From assembly GCF_965638725.1 (NCBI RefSeq), contig NC_134951.1, forward strand, positions 1,922,001-1,986,000: a stretch of 64,000 nt of DNA, given 5' to 3'. This DNA comes from Aptenodytes patagonicus (Eukaryota > Chordata > Aves > Sphenisciformes > Spheniscidae). This document shows positions 33,701 through 48,700 of the stretch, piece after piece. The translations under genes were made by a program, and so were the position numbers. The notes beneath the pieces were generated by a model. That model was not told where the DNA came from, ran no database searches, and was given only the letters and a program-made list of their open reading frames with translations. How positions within the stretch are numbered: the first letter of the stretch is position 1; each line of letters opens with the position of its first letter.

Positions 33701-36700
33701 ATTCACAGCAAGCCCCTGAAAATCCCTTTCCCCCCTGCCACGAAGGCAAAGGCATGCATTGCATTCAGCCCTCCAGGTGTAGGTCGCTGCACGTGGGCAT
33801 AGCTGTTGAGCTCGGGAGCACTGAAATGGCACAGAACGGATCCCCAGCACCCCTGGATGCTCCAGATCAGATCCCCCATCGCCAGCTCACACCTGGGCAC
33901 ACGCCAGAGGCCAGCCCAAACCTCCAGCACCTCTCCCACCCCAACAAAAGGGTGAAGAGATGGATGGAGAGGATAAATTTATCCACTTACCAACAGATCC
34001 GGAGGCTGCGATCACCGCTGCCTCCGAGAGGACCTCCACGATGCCCGCGCGCACGGTGGCCGCGCTCTTGCTATTGGCATCCAGGTGCCCCAGGAGCTGC
34101 TGGATCACGAGATGGGAGTGCTGTGGCTGGAAAGAGAGCATGAACATCAGCACAGGTGCTGCATGCATGAGGTGTCAGCCTGTTTCTGTAACCCACACGG
34201 CTACCGAGGACGAATCCTGCACACGCACCCAGCTTGCACCGAGTCCCTGCCCGGCTCTTTCCAAGGCAGCTCCGGATGCAAAATGAGAGGGGGCACCTGG
34301 AGGAAGCCTGTTTTACATGACTGAGCAAGAGCTTGGAGGAATTTGCATGGGAAAAACAATCTAAAGAGCTGTACAGATCTAAGGAAATGGTGACAATTAA
34401 GCCTGGGGATTTCAGGGATAAGGGATTTGATTTTTGCCAGGGTTTCCCAAACACATCTATACTTCAAAAGGGTCCTGCTGAGTTATTGTGACCTTACACT
34501 TCCAACATGCATTAACAGGATTTTATAAAATCTAGTAGTGCTGTAAAGGGTTTTTAATCCTGTGAACCGCCCAAAACAAGAAACGAGAGCACGGGGCGGA
34601 ATCTGCTTTTCACTGTAAGAGTTCTCCAAGCAGAGCCATGGCTTGGCTGAGTCCAAAAGCGAAGCAAACTCCCAAAGGGGTGAAGTGGGGCAGCAGGTCT
34701 GGGACAACCCCAGCAGTGTGGGAGCAGGGTGGGAAGGCAGCACCATGCCCAACAGCATGCAGGGACCCATCCAAACAGAGTTTCATTGAGATCCACATGG
34801 AAAAAGAAAGGACGGACCTTTTCCCATCACTCTGGGATTTACCTAAACTGCATTTCCATGGCCCCCAGCGAGAAGGGAAGAACCTGGCAGGGTCTGTCTC
34901 TGAGCATCCCCGTGTCTAAGGATGGGCTGCAGGCACCGTCATGACGCCCAGTTTGCCCGGAGCACGTTTCACTCCAGACAGCCCCTCTCCTTTTTGGCAG
35001 GGATGATTTACACAGCAGCGATCTGGAAAGAGGCAGCTTTCCATCGGAGCCCAACTGCTTCCTTTAGAGCGTTTCACAGCACGCCGCTAGTCCGTCTGAT
35101 TCAGCAGGGCTTTGCTTTCCACTGAGAGGGAGGGAATCACGCCCGGGACTGAGACAGAAGCTCCGTGAGCAGCATCCTAAAACACGCGTGGCTGGCACGC
35201 AGCCAGGCTAACGCATGCCTGTCGGCCATTTCCCCGCACACCCGCCGGGCCCCCAGCTCACACTGCCGTACACCTGGACTGTGCCTGTCTCCAGCCCATT
35301 TTGGGGCACGCTTGGTGGCCGAGCTCATCGCGAGCGTTCGTACTCGGCACTGCCGGGATGCGGCAATGCAGCGGCAGCTCTGACTCAGCCCAGCCGTGGA
35401 GGCAGACGCGGGTGCTCCCAAGCGTGCACGTGCGTCCCCAACTGGTGCCGCCAGCCAGAGTCCCGCCGGCTCCCCACCTGGATCGAGTACATGATGATCC
35501 TGAAGCAGCAGGTGGCAAAGATCTTCGGCTCCCAGAGCGAGTGGTTATCCAGATGGCTGGGGAAGAGATGGAAACGGAGGGGAAAGTAACTGTCAGTCCC
35601 CCAAGCCCTGCAGGGGTGCAAAGCAGCACCAAGCACCAGGGATGGCCAGAAGCAGCAGGGAGCAAACGCTGCAGGCGAGGGCAGGGACACAAACTCCTCT
35701 CTGGGGTGACTCTTCTCAGCGACAGGTATCTATCCCACGCCATTTCCTCATTGCATCCAAAAACGAGAGCTCAGCCTGAAACCCAGTCCCCATCTCCAGT
35801 ACTGTGCCGAGGGGAGCCAGAGGAGCCCATGCCTTCACCCCAGCTCTGGCCCGCATTGGCTGTTTCCCCGTGCCTCAGTTTCCCTTGTGCCAAAAATGAG
35901 GGATGCATGACTTACATGAGGACGGGTTTGATGGCGTTCTTGATGTTGCCGTACGCCGCTCGGCCCAGCAGCTCCCGCAGACACCTCTCCGCCAGCTCCG
36001 TAGGACTCTCCTTCTCCTTCTCGGTGGCTTGCAGCGGGGAGGGGGAGCGGCTGCGAAAGCAGAGGAGGGCGATGAGAGCAGCGCTGACTGTGCAGCAGCA
36101 GTGGGGGAGAAGAGGCACGGAGCCCGGCCAGGGAGGGTTGGAGCAAAACGGTCGTGGCATCTGCCCACACCCCGTGCTGCACAGGGCCGCGGGCTACCCC
36201 TCGCACAGCCCACAGCCACCCCGCGGCAGCCAAATGTCACCCTGCCAGGCAGATGGGGCAGCTCCATCCCCGCAGAGCCCAGTGATAAAGCGCTGCTGGA
36301 GTTGAGCCAGATCAGAGAGCAGCATGGGTGCACGGATTGCAGAGGAGGGGGACGTGCCAGGACGGCCCCGCTTGCAGTGCCAGGCTGTGCCAGGCAGCAG
36401 GGGCAGCCCCCGCGTCCCTGGGACCGGGAGGAGGATCCCGGTACTCAGTGTTGGAGGGGGAAGGATCTTACCGCTGACGATGCAGGACATAACGTCCTCC
36501 CAGGGTGGACACAGCCTCCCGGGGGAGGAAGAGCAAAGCAGTCACGGTTTGGCACAAGTCACCCTGAACATGCACACCCCAGAGGAGATCCAGCCCCTTT
36601 CTCCGCACTCAGGCTGTTTGGCATCACACAAACACCATGAATGCTTTTTCCACCTCGATGCTTCAGTTTACAAGAAAAAGGGAAAAGGCATCTGGCCAGA

Positions 36701-39700
36701 AGCCAACTTCCCAGGGCTGATACATCTCTCTCAACCTTCAAAAGGAAAATCCCAGGAGGAACTCATGCCTGCTTCTCTGCTCTGCGCTTCTCAGCTAAGC
36801 ATCTCCTCTTCAAACACCCAGCTGGTGGCAAGCACGCAGCCGGCAGGGGGGTTACGCCGGAAGAACGGAGGGACAGCGAGCAAAAGCTGTATTTCAGTTC
36901 CTGAGATTCCTCTCGCCTGGCTTTAAAACAACTTCTTTGGTAGCATTTAAGCAGGAATCCCTCACAGAGGTCAACCCGCTGAACAGGCAGCTCAGAGCCT
37001 TTGCAAACAGCGTGCTTTAACTGCAGGGACAGCGCAGAGAGCTCTGCTCCACGGGAGTCACGGTGCCCTGCAGTGGCCAAGACAGCAATAACCTTCACGG
37101 CACCGGGTGACGGGCAGAGCTCCTGCCACCTGCAGCATCCTTCAACAGGGTCTCCCCTCTGGCCACTCGCCGCATTTTTCACGAGCTGCAGACACAAATC
37201 AGCCTGCAACGCTTCTGCCCTGCAAAACCTTGCCAAAAGCAGCCCCGGGGCCCCGAAGCCGCTGGTGGAGCAGGTGGGTCACGGCAGCAGCGAGCACTCA
37301 CCTTTCGGCCTCCTCCACGTGCTGTAAGTTGAAGAGCAGTGAGGGCACGATTTTGTCCATGTGCTGTGGGTCCCAGATGTTGGCTTGGAGTTCATCGTTC
37401 ACTGTCTTCCTCACCACTCCTTGCAGGCCTTTAATGCCGGACATCCGGATCCTGGGGAACAAATTGACACCAAAATGCTACATATCTATATAGCATACGT
37501 TATTTTACATTTACATACACATATACACACGGGTGAAACTGTGCAAGAAGTTGGAGAGAAGACACCGATTTCTGCGCTGCTGGAGGGGTTCATGCAGGCG
37601 ATGCCCCGGTTCCAAGCTCCGGGCTTGGTATACCCCGGGGTAATCCTTCGGCCTCGTATCCCCGAGAGACATGGCTTCCTGCAGCCCGCCAGACGCGAGC
37701 GGGAAAGGCTCTGAACCAGCTAAAACCATCCTGGCAGCAGCAGCCAGCTCCCATCCACTGCCTTTCCCAGGAGGCCCCCAGGCAAGCAGCAGCCACCCGT
37801 CTCCACGGCACGCGCTACCGGAGATGGAGAGGTGGCACCAGCGAGCTTGGCCTCTCCGAAGGATTGGTTTTGGACCTGGGAGGTCTCCGCTCTCCAGCTG
37901 CGACATGCATGGAGGGTTTTCCCATTTCCCCCGTCCCCAGCAGCTGCAGAGCCGTGCTGTGCCCATGGGGATGCTAGATGCTAGGGAAACCTAGGTGCTT
38001 TTTGACACCTGTGTCCTTTCTGGGACCAAAGATCCTGACTCTGCTCTAGTCAACGATAAAGTCATCAGTAAAAATCTCCCTACGCAGCAGGATTCCCAGG
38101 TCTGAAACCAGCCCCTCAACACCTACGGCTCATGCCCGAGAAAGGTAGCACGTACTTATCTGCAGAAGTAAATGCATTAAATAACCTGCTCTGAGGTCTC
38201 CCTAACACATTTTGCAGATCTAATCAAGGCAATAAGCCGACTGAGACACAGTTCTTGAGGGAGGAGCACTGAGCAGGACCAAGGCCCGAGGAAAACAGCG
38301 TGCTCCTTTTTAATTACAGGAGCTGCCGAATTTCTCTCTTCCAGTCTCCGGTGTAATTTAGCCAGCGTCACCGGTGCCCTGAAGGTCAAGTGGAAATAAT
38401 GAGCCTTCTGCATTATTTCTTTATTAAGGGGGGGGAGGAAAAAAAAACCCACCTGTGAGTCTGCAGCAGTAAAAGGAGGTGAGCCTGGTCCTCAGAGACA
38501 AGCCTCTGCTAGGAGTGGCGAACCTCAGGGGTTCGCCCCTCTGCAAGGCAACTGGTGCCTGGTACAGCAGCTCCGGGAACGGCACCAACACGATGTGCTG
38601 AAATGCCGCCTGACATCTGGGCTCTACTTAAAACTTGTCTCCGGCAGCAGTGGCCTCCTGCCCAGAGCTTCCCGGCGAGAGCCACAGGTGCTACGCCACC
38701 GGTGCCACGCCACCGGTGCCTCACCGGGCCATTTCAAGCGCCGGGTCTTTTTAAATACACCACCGTCAGGCCTGGCCTTGGCAGCAGTAAACAACATTAA
38801 TCTGTCTGCTTTAGTCGTAATTAATCCCCCTGGGGTACATTTCCCATCACAGCAAAGCACGTCAGTCCTCGATGCTAGAGAAATGTAACCGCCTTTAAAC
38901 GTGGAAAATAACAGACCGCACGGCTGCAGGAGGCAGTTTTTGAGTGAACATTCACGCTGCTAAGAGTGGGGGGCCTCTTCCCATCATCATCGTCCTTCCT
39001 TTTGGGGCCAGGATCACTTCCTTGCCTCTGAGCTCCAGCTGTCTGCAGGCCGTGGCCCTGGAGCAAAGGTGAGAAATGCTTAAAGATGCACTGAGGCAGC
39101 CCTGTGACGGGCAGACTGCGGGCGTTACCTGCTCACATTTTGCCCGAAGAAAAGAAATCGGAAGCCTGAGGGCGCATTATGTTCCTTGTCCTGCCATCGG
39201 CCATGGTCAGAGCGAGCCGATGCCTGAGCACAGCTGGCCCTGCTCTCAGGACAGCAAATGCAAACCAACTTCTCTCACACACGTGTAATACTGCATGCAA
39301 TATCCCACACAGCGACAGAGGCTGGATCTGTGCCGCGCTGTGTTTTCTAGGCTCCTGTTTCATCCTCCCATATAGTCAGCGGGGTTTAATGCTTGGAAAA
39401 TAAGGGAGGGTAGAGAACAGCAGCCTGAGTGCAGCCAGCTCTGGGGAATCACTGTGCGTCTCCGTCACAGCACAAAGAAATCAATCCACGCGCAGCCTGC
39501 ATCCAACCTGCCCCCAAAAGCAGGTGCTTCTCCAGGAAAAACAGAGGCTGGGGGCGCAGGGAAGCCCCCCCAGGAGGCATTCGCAGAGCCAGCGGGGCCA
39601 GGGACACCCTGCTCGCGGCACTCACTTCGTCCGGATGTCCAGGTCGTCGTGGCTGGAGTGGCACATCTCACTGAAGCGGGAGACAAAGAAGTCGTAGCTG

Positions 39701-42700
39701 CGGTGATAAGATGGGGTGTCCTCTTCGATGTTGGCAAACTTCACGAACTGGGAGAGAAGAAAGAGGGGGTCAGCTCAGAGGGCACGACAACAAAAATATT
39801 CTTAAAATTCCTCTCCAAACCAGCAAACATTTGTGGCCTTCAGCAGTGTAACACAGGGCTCTTCGCTACAGCAGCTCGGCGTGCGCTCGGGATGACAAGT
39901 CAGGCTGCCCGGCTGCACCCAGGACACAGGGTGCCCAAGCGGGAACGTGCCATCGTACTGTCCCACCGAGCTCCAGCAGCGCCCAGGCCCCGCTGCGGAT
40001 GCTACAAACCTCACCGCAAGCCCCAGTGGCCCCTGTAAAGGGCATTTAGAGGTGCCACGAGGCTCTGAGCTAGGGATCCCTAATATGCAGCACACACTAG
40101 AAACAGGAGATAAATTTGTCCCCAGCTTCCTTCCATCCTCCCAGACGGCACAAAACCTGGCGAACATTTCCCAAACGCTGCTGCAGGGATGAAAACAGCC
40201 TCGGAAATGCCAGTGGAGAAACCAACTGCAAGCAGGTTCTTAACCACATCCCAGATCTCGCCCGCAGCACCCGGCAGCATGAGGTCCCATCGCTCCCTTC
40301 CAGCTTGGCTGCGCCAGCAGGTGCGGAGCTTGCCAGAAATGCCAGCTGACCAACAGATCTGGCTTTCAAGCTTTCAGGGAGAGAATTAAAGGAGGAAGAA
40401 AGGCTAAACATGTTTTCAAGCTTTCCTCTGAATTCTGAAACTTATTCATGAAAAGATGGGGAAAAAAGGGTCGGGCAGGAAGGGGGAACCTCAACTCATC
40501 CAGTCATGCTGACAGGGGTAGCTTTAAAAAAGGAAAAATAAAGAAAACCTCAATAATACAAGAGCTGCCACAAAATCCAAGGCATCGGCTCCTGGCTGGA
40601 ACATACAGAGCATTCAGCCTGTATCCACCCAACAGCACCTGGTGCTGCGAATGGACGAGGTTTATCCTTGGCCTGGGACAAGCATCGTGCCACCAAGTCC
40701 CCGTTCTTTAACCTCCCACTCAGAGCAAGGGCGTAAGCAGCCGCTTGCCAAGATTTTAGGCAGGGGGAATCTGCTGGCTGCTTTTGTGCTCCCGTGCTGC
40801 ACCTGCTTCAGCACGCTGGGAAAGCTTGAGGCCGTTTGCATGGGCTTGGGATGAAGGGAGAGGCAATCCCGTCCAAGCAATCCCCAAAACCACCCCAGCT
40901 GTTAACTGCTACCCAACAGCACTGGGAGAGCAACGGTGCAGTGCCAATGCCGGTGCAGCCCCACTGCTTACGACAGCGCGGCACGAAGCTCTGCGGTCGC
41001 ACCCAGCAATCCCACATCACTCGGGCAAGGTGTCCTGGGCCAAGGCATCAGGATTGCTGGGTTCCTCTTCCAGCTGGGAGGACCTAACCCACCTCCAAAG
41101 GGTTACCCGTCCACCCGGCATTTCTTCGGGTGCTCAGCACCCTCTGGGGATGCCATGCTGCACGAGACCTCCTTCTTTAACCCAACCCTACCCACAGGCT
41201 TTTCTCACTTCTTGCTTTCTGCATTTGCTGGCATCCAGCCCCGCCAGGAAAGCGGCAGGCAAACGGCCCACCGGTGCCCCTCCACAGCTGGCAAAGCCAG
41301 CCCGCCCATCCCAGAGCACCACACAAGCCGCCGATTAGCATGCACCCACTGTGCCGGGCTATTAATAATGTCAGCTGCAAAGGCTGGCTCTGCGCAAGCA
41401 AAGGAGCCGGCTCAACCCTGCCAGGAACTGTTCCCAGAGTGCAGGGACTAGCTCCAACTGATAAACTCCTCTTACTCACCAGAAAAATGCAGGGCTGTTA
41501 CATAAGAAACCTCTGTACCAGGCAGCTCACAAAGTGGGGTTTTTTTAAGCTCATGGCAACTCCACGTGCAACCGGAGGCAAGGGCAGGATGCAGAGTGAG
41601 GAGCAGTAACAAGGGCTCCCTACGGCAGCTCCGGGAGAGCCGTCCCAAGCGTCCCGTGGCCAAGAAGCGTCGTGAAATAAAGGAAGGAAATGGCTTCTCT
41701 GCAGCCAGTATCTGCAGGTATCAACCCCACGCCCACGCGGAGGACGGCAGCTCGTTTCGTGCCACCAGGCAACCAAACAGGACCACCTCACCAGCGCTCC
41801 TTATTCCGAAGCTATCAAGGCCCCGGGGATTGCCAGCCCGCCCATCTACGCCAGCAGTGCCCGTGGTTCAGCTCCCTGCCCCGAGGGCAGCTTCCCCGGC
41901 CGGCTGCCAGGCACAGCGAGCCCTGCTCGCCTCTGTCCTCGGGGGACAGACATCCCCCCACGGTGCCACGACGCCCGGTGACACTGGATGCGGCACAGCG
42001 TTCATATCTGCCAACAGCTGGAGGCAGCTGCCCCCTCTGCATCCATTTTCAGCCTGCGGCCTCTGGCAGGGCCAGAACTTGTAAAAAGCAGCCAAGAACA
42101 GAGAAAAATCAGCCTCGAAGCCTCCTTGCTCTGTCAACGGCACATTTTTAGGACTCTGCCACTTGCTCATAGACTGTTGCATTTTTCCAAGACTTGGCTG
42201 CCTCTACAAGGGTGCTGTACCATGCAGCAATTGCGGGAGATGCCCACCCTGGTCCCACTGCCCAGTGGCAAAAAGCAGCACCAGGACACATGGAAACGAC
42301 CCAGCGAGAGCTGGGCCGGCAGGAAAGGAGGCATCAAACCTTCAGGGAAAGCGACTTATTTTCACTAACGGGCACCGCATCCCAGCCAAAAAGCTGCTCT
42401 GCAGCTTCATGCCGTATTTCCGCTGTGAAAACAGTTTAAAACATGGAAATGCAACACTATTTCTGCTGCGGTTCGAAGGGGTGCGGGGCTGGGCAGCTTG
42501 GGGCTCCCATGCTTGAAGCCGACAAGCTCCAACTGAAACACGGCTGGGACGAGCAGGGAGCAAGCGCAGGGGAAATGCGAGGAACGCGGCTGCCTTGGAG
42601 AAGCAAAACAACGTCTGGGAAGGGATAACACTGCCACCTATAAATACATCAGACATAAATACATCAGAAGAGGAACATCAAGGTGGGGGAAGAGATGTTT

Positions 42701-45700
42701 AAATGAAAGATCAATGTTGGTTCGAGGAAAAATAAAACGGGAATGACGTCAAGCTGGGAATTAGATGGTTCCTACCCAAAGCAGGGAGGTTGCCCAGAAG
42801 CCTCCTAATGAGGATGAGAAACCAAAGTGGATTTAAGCTGCAGCTCCATACGTTCATCCCAGGGATTATAGGATGGGGTTATAGTGATCATGGGATGCTG
42901 GATTTTCGCTGCGGGCTCCAGCGCTGCGGCCATGGAGCCCGGCAGGCTGGTCCCCGGGCTCAGCCCCTCCGCAGCGCAACACCTTGGCTCTGCGCGAGGA
43001 AGGAGACGTGTCTCAGGCGAGATTTCATGCCGCGGAGAATGACTCACTTGGAGCAGGTTTCTATAAACAACCTCCTCCCGCCTTTGCCATCAACTCCGTT
43101 ATTGTGAAGATTGCTTGAGACAGCACCCTCTAATTAAGCACGAGCCTGAGGCACATTCTGCATTAGCAGATATGGGAAGAAGCGTCTCATTATCATTACT
43201 CACTTTTCTATAAAAGCCCACAAGTTTTCTGTGCTCTTTGCCCTCTGAATGCCGCCACGCTTGAGAAGGCCAAAAGAAAAAAAAAAAAAAAAATCACTAA
43301 ATCATCATTCCTGATCTGGACTCCTCATTAAAACACCCGCTACTGATTCCTGACCGCAGTGACAGCAGCCCTAAGGAAACACCTATCCGTGGTCCAGGAC
43401 CATCTCTCCTCTCCGTGGGTGCCTGAACACGGGAGGTTTGCTCCGCACGGGCAGGAAACACAAGGCAGGGCTCCGTCTTGCCTTGACCCAATGCCTCCTG
43501 CTTGAGGATGTCTGTGTTGGGGCCGGTTCGCTGAAGCCTCTGCCGTGGCATCGTGAGCCCCTGCCGTGAGGGCTGTCCCCTCCCCGGCTCCACGCCAGCA
43601 GCTCCCGTTGAGGTTCAGCTCCATGCCACGTGCCGGTGGCCCCTCTGATGCAGGGCTCTGCTTGGGCACCATCCAAGGACCTGAGGGAGTGTCCAGAGAG
43701 CAGCCACGGAGAGGGAGGTGCTGGCTGAGTTGAGCTTTAAACCCTACCTCTACCCCAGGTCCCTCTGGACCCTGGGACAAGCCCTGCATTTCCCAAACAG
43801 CTCAGGGGCTGGGCAAGGGCAACGAGGCTGGTGAAGGGTCTAGAGCACAAGTCTTGTGAGGAGCGGCTGAGGGAACTGGGGTTGTTTAGCCTGGAAAAAA
43901 GGAGGCTGAGGGGAGACCTCATCGCTCTCTACAACCACCTGAAAGGAGGTTGTAGCGAGGTGGGGGTCGGTCTCTTCTCCCAAGGAACAAGCGATAGGAC
44001 AAGAGGAAACGGCCTCAAGTTGCGGCAGGGGAGGTTTAGATTGGATGTAAGGAAAAATTTCTTTACTGAAAGAGTGGTGAAACATTGGACCAGGCTGCCC
44101 AGGGAAGGGGTGGAGTCCCCATCCCTGGAGGTATTTAAAAGACGTGTAGATGAGGCGCTTAGGGACATGGTTTAGTGGGCATGGTGGTGTTGGGTTGACG
44201 GTTGGACTCAATGATCTTAGAGGTCTTTTCCAACCTCAATGATTCTATGATTCTATGATTCTAAGGGGATATTGCATGCGTTTGCAGGCAGGGCTGCACT
44301 GCAACATAGGATGTTTTCTTAGCAAGAGACCCAGCTGCTTGCCACTGGGACGGATCCAGGCAGCTCCGGCACATCTCAAGAGGTTTGGACAGCAAACGGC
44401 ACCTCTCCGGTCTCCCACGGAGCTTGGGCCGCCCTTGGGCAGAGGGATGTGGGTGCCGCCCAGAGATCCTGCTCCCATTGCAAGGGGCTTTCCCAGGCAG
44501 CCCCTGCAGCATACCCAGGGCTTACGGTGGCATCACCGCACTGAAACGCCACGGTAAGCTGCTGTTGGCAGTGGGTTTCAGCCGAGGGATCAATCCTCCC
44601 GCTTCTTCAAGGGCTGTGGGATTAATAGGTTTGCTGATGGGCAGCTCACACTGCTTTCAGCTGGGAGCGATTAGTTGCGAGGGAGAACGGGGGCAAGAAA
44701 GGTCTCCGCTCAGCTGCCCCTGCCTCAGTGGAGGCATTTACAACCCCGCGTCCAGGACCGTGCCAGCTCCTGGAGGAGAGAAGCGTCACGGGGCGCAGTC
44801 CGGGAGGCGTCAGCAGAAACATTAATACCGTCCCTCTCCCCATCACACATGGCAGAGAATTAAAGCTTAGGGCTGAGCTGTCTTACGCGTTTCCCAGGCA
44901 CTCGAGAGAGCATCTACCCAGTCCACCCTCCCGCCCACAGGATGATCAGCTCCACCTAAACCCCCTCTTAAAAAGCAGCAAGGACAGATGCTGCTTGTCC
45001 AAGCCAAGCTACCGGGCACTGGCAAGAGCCCTCACAAGCCCAAGTGTCAGGTACCCCCAGTGTTCCCAGTAAAAACCAGCAGAAAGGCCATGCACAAGTG
45101 GCTGCTGGCTGCCAGCCAGGATCAGCCGTTCGGATGCTGGGAGGACATCACCTTTGTTCATCCCTGCTTCTCCTTTCCCCTCATTTTATGTCTGTGACGG
45201 ACACATCCCCAGTCCAGCTCAGCCATTTATTGCAAGCAGCAGCTCTGTTTAAGCCAGCCCTTTTCTGAGCACAAAGAGCTCCCAAAATCCATGGGGATCA
45301 CCTCCTAAGTTGGTCTATTGTCTGAAATCGCTGACAGTCCCTGTGTCCTCGGGCTCATTTAGGAGAAGCTGAATTCAAGAGAAGGAAGGCACGGCAGCAG
45401 AGATCAGAGACCAGCGACTGGTGACGGACAAGTCACCAACAAGTCAAACAGCAGGGACAGCGCACGGGCAGCACCGCTGGGCTCTTAGAAACCTCACGCG
45501 TGGCAGGACACATGAGAGGGGACACCATAAATCCTCCCCTGCAGCCGCTCCCCATCCTTTCCCAGTGAGGTTTTCTGCCCTGGCACTGTGCAGAGATGTG
45601 GGGCTGACAGGCAGGGTGGAAAGCCAAGGACAGGGTCAGCAGGGTGCTGCCACCTCCCACTGCACTCCTACTCACCGAGTTGGTCCCCAGGATCTGCAGG

Positions 45701-48700
45701 TTGGGCTTCTCCGACTCCAGCAGCTTTGCCACCATCTTCAGGAAGCTCTCCACGAAGAGGTTGATGCTCTGGCAGTGGCAGGCCATGAGGAGCTGGTCCA
45801 GGGCCTCCATGGCAATGCACACATACCTGGGAGCAGGCAGAGGCCAGGGTCACTCCCCGACAGCAGCACGGGCCCGCGGCCATCCCTCCTCCTCCTCCCC
45901 TCTCCCAAACCGCCTGGGTGCCCACCAGCAAAACGGCAACCTCCTGCCCTGGCCAACCCAAGGAGAAAAATTTTACACCCAAAATACCCTTGGGATATTT
46001 TTAGACGGTGTTGGCTGCTCCCAGCACCGTTCCTCCTAGCGAAGACCCAGCTGCCCCAGGACCAAGCCTGCCAGCAAACACCTTGCATCTCCCCCCACGC
46101 TGCTCGTGGGCTTCCCTTGCCCTGAACTGGTCTTTATATCCCGTGAGGGAGCGCTGGGCTTCGTACAGGGTGGGCTCAGTGTCAAACGCAGCCTTTGTCA
46201 CAGCCCGAGCTGATCCTGGCCAGGGAGGAGGGACAGGACGAGAACGCAGAATTAGACTGCTGTGCTCCAGAAAAGCTGTGCTTAAATACACAATAGAGCA
46301 ACCCTGCAGAGCATATTCACATCTCCCCAGAAGTTCCCGGGGTGAGCAGGGTTTCCTCCAGCAGTGCACAGACCAGGACGCAGCATTGCCCACACCAGGA
46401 TTACTTTGGTCCCCGTCCCTCCTCTGGGGATGGGGCTCAATCACTCAGTCTTGGCTCCGTGTGCTGAACGGGGACGGGGGAAGCCCAGAACATGGTTCAA
46501 ATACAGCAGCAAGACGGGACGCATCCGCGACAGGTCCTTGGGCCACGCAGGGAGCCTCCCTGAGCACAGCACATCCCTTCACCATCCCTCCCGACCAGGC
46601 TGAGCTCACCCACAGACCACCCTCTGGCAGCCGGCTTTGCTGCAAGCTGCTATGGCGCATCTTCCAGGCTATTTATTAAACCAGTCCTGCAGTGCTCCTG
46701 CCTCTGAGAGGAAGCTGGAAGACCTCGTGCTCAGTGATGAATCTCGATCAGGTGCCCGTTACAGAGGTGGCCAGATGCGTATACTGCAATTGCAGAATTT
46801 CTCAGGTGTTGCTTCGCGTTTCCAAGACAAATTGGACCAGTTGCTCGGCGTGGCTCTGACGAAGCCTGTTTGCAGGCTGGTCCTGCGATGCTTTCTGCAC
46901 CAACAGAGTCCGGTTCATTACCAACGCGGTGGCCGGAGCCCCTGGATGGGCTGCTTGTGCAATGACCACGCTGACCTCCAGTTGCTGGTCGCCCGCTGTG
47001 TGTGTAAAGCCCAGCGAAGAAGCAAACCCCAGCCTCTGACCGCTCTGAGCAGACATTTATTCCAGCTGGAGTTGCCCAAAACACAGAAAAAACCCAAACG
47101 GTGACTGCACCGAGTCTCACAGCTCCAGCTCTTCTTGCAGGACCTCTGAGGTACCCAAACATCTGACAGGGACCCGGTACCAGGACACTGGGAGTAAAAA
47201 CAAACTTTACAGCTCCTTACCACCTCCCTTTGACTCCTGCTCTCTGTGCAGCTGTGAATCTTTGTACCATGGCAGCTCACATCAAGCCCAGATCTGCCAC
47301 GGCCAAGAAAGCAGGAGGTGGCAAGCACAGATCTCTTTATAGCGGGCACAATTCCTCCTTTAACCTCCATTTTTCGAGCCGGCTCCTTGCCCGGCTGGAT
47401 TTGCAGCCTGGGTAGCATGCAGCAGCCACCAGCTTGTGCTGCAAGAAGGAAACCCGAAAGCACCGAGCTCGCCAGCAGCGAGGCGGGCAGGAGCTGCCCA
47501 TCTACTTGCGCCAGCCCTGCCTGCGCATTAAAGGGCAGCTGGGGAGGCAAACTGCCCTCTCAGGGAAAGGGAGGTGTCTGATAAACCCTGGACTTCCAGG
47601 TTCCAGCTGGTAAAACACAGCAAGACCGATCCCTTCTCCTGAGGCCCCAGAACTGTTGAAATCTGGCTCCGGTCTTGAGTAGATTCTCTGGTGCCTTGTA
47701 GCATAGTTGAGCTCATACTGCAGCCTGTCCTTCAGACACCATTACAGCTCTTCCAGATACTGTGAAAATAAGCAGCCAGCTATTCCTGGATCTGTGAGGC
47801 TCCTACCCATCTGTCAAACTGGGTTAAAACTGGCCCAGAGGGAAAAAAAGGTATGAAGAGGTGACTGATGACCAGCATGAAGCATCAAGCTCCTTTCTCG
47901 TAGGAAACAAGGCTGAAAACAACATTCTGTGCCCAATATTATTGCAACAGCAATTGTCTTTTGGGGACAACTGGACACAGGCTACCAAGAGGGAAAAGGG
48001 ACACTTGTGGAGTTGTCACCTCTGACCTACCCCAACCATCCTCTTACAGATGGTGGGTTGCATTGCTGCAAACTCAAACAAGAACACTTTCCCCTTTTAG
48101 CAATAAAGTTAACAAAAAGATGACACCCAACGGGCCTGAAATCAAGGCTACCTTCATCTTACGCGCAGGAGAGGCACCCATGTGCTCGGCTGCTCTTTCA
48201 AAGCCCGGCTGCGGTGTCTGCAGCGGGGCAAGCCCTGCTGCTCCAGCCAACACCGACCTACAAACGAAAGGTTGATCCAAACCCATTTCAGGCATTTCAA
48301 AGTTAGACTTTGAAAATTAGCTAGTGCTCCAACCCAATTACGTGCCTATACGCACAGGCGGCGGAGGAAGGAATGTATTCCCCCCTTCACCCACCGAGGC
48401 TTGTCATTAGATGTCAAAAATCTTTGAAAGCCTTTCTTTTCCCAACATCGCAAGCAGAGCCTGTTAACAGCCGCTTAACCACAAAACATCAGGCAGAGCT
48501 TTGAATGTCCTGTCACTCCCGATGACGGGTGATGCAGACGAGGCTTTGAAGGTTTTCCAACTCTAACACTTCTTAGGCGGGCTGCTGGCTTCTCTTCCCC
48601 CAGGATAAAAGGCAGGCTGAAGTTCGCACCACGAAGCTGAGCTGTGTTTGTCTGCCACGGCTTTGTTCAGGAGACAACAAGAATCAATCCAGGAGCTATT

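Noticed and set aside
43831..44175. 114-codon ORF as a host gene
   Set aside because: It is the C-terminal part of the CR1 reverse-transcriptase ORF, part of a truncated transposon.
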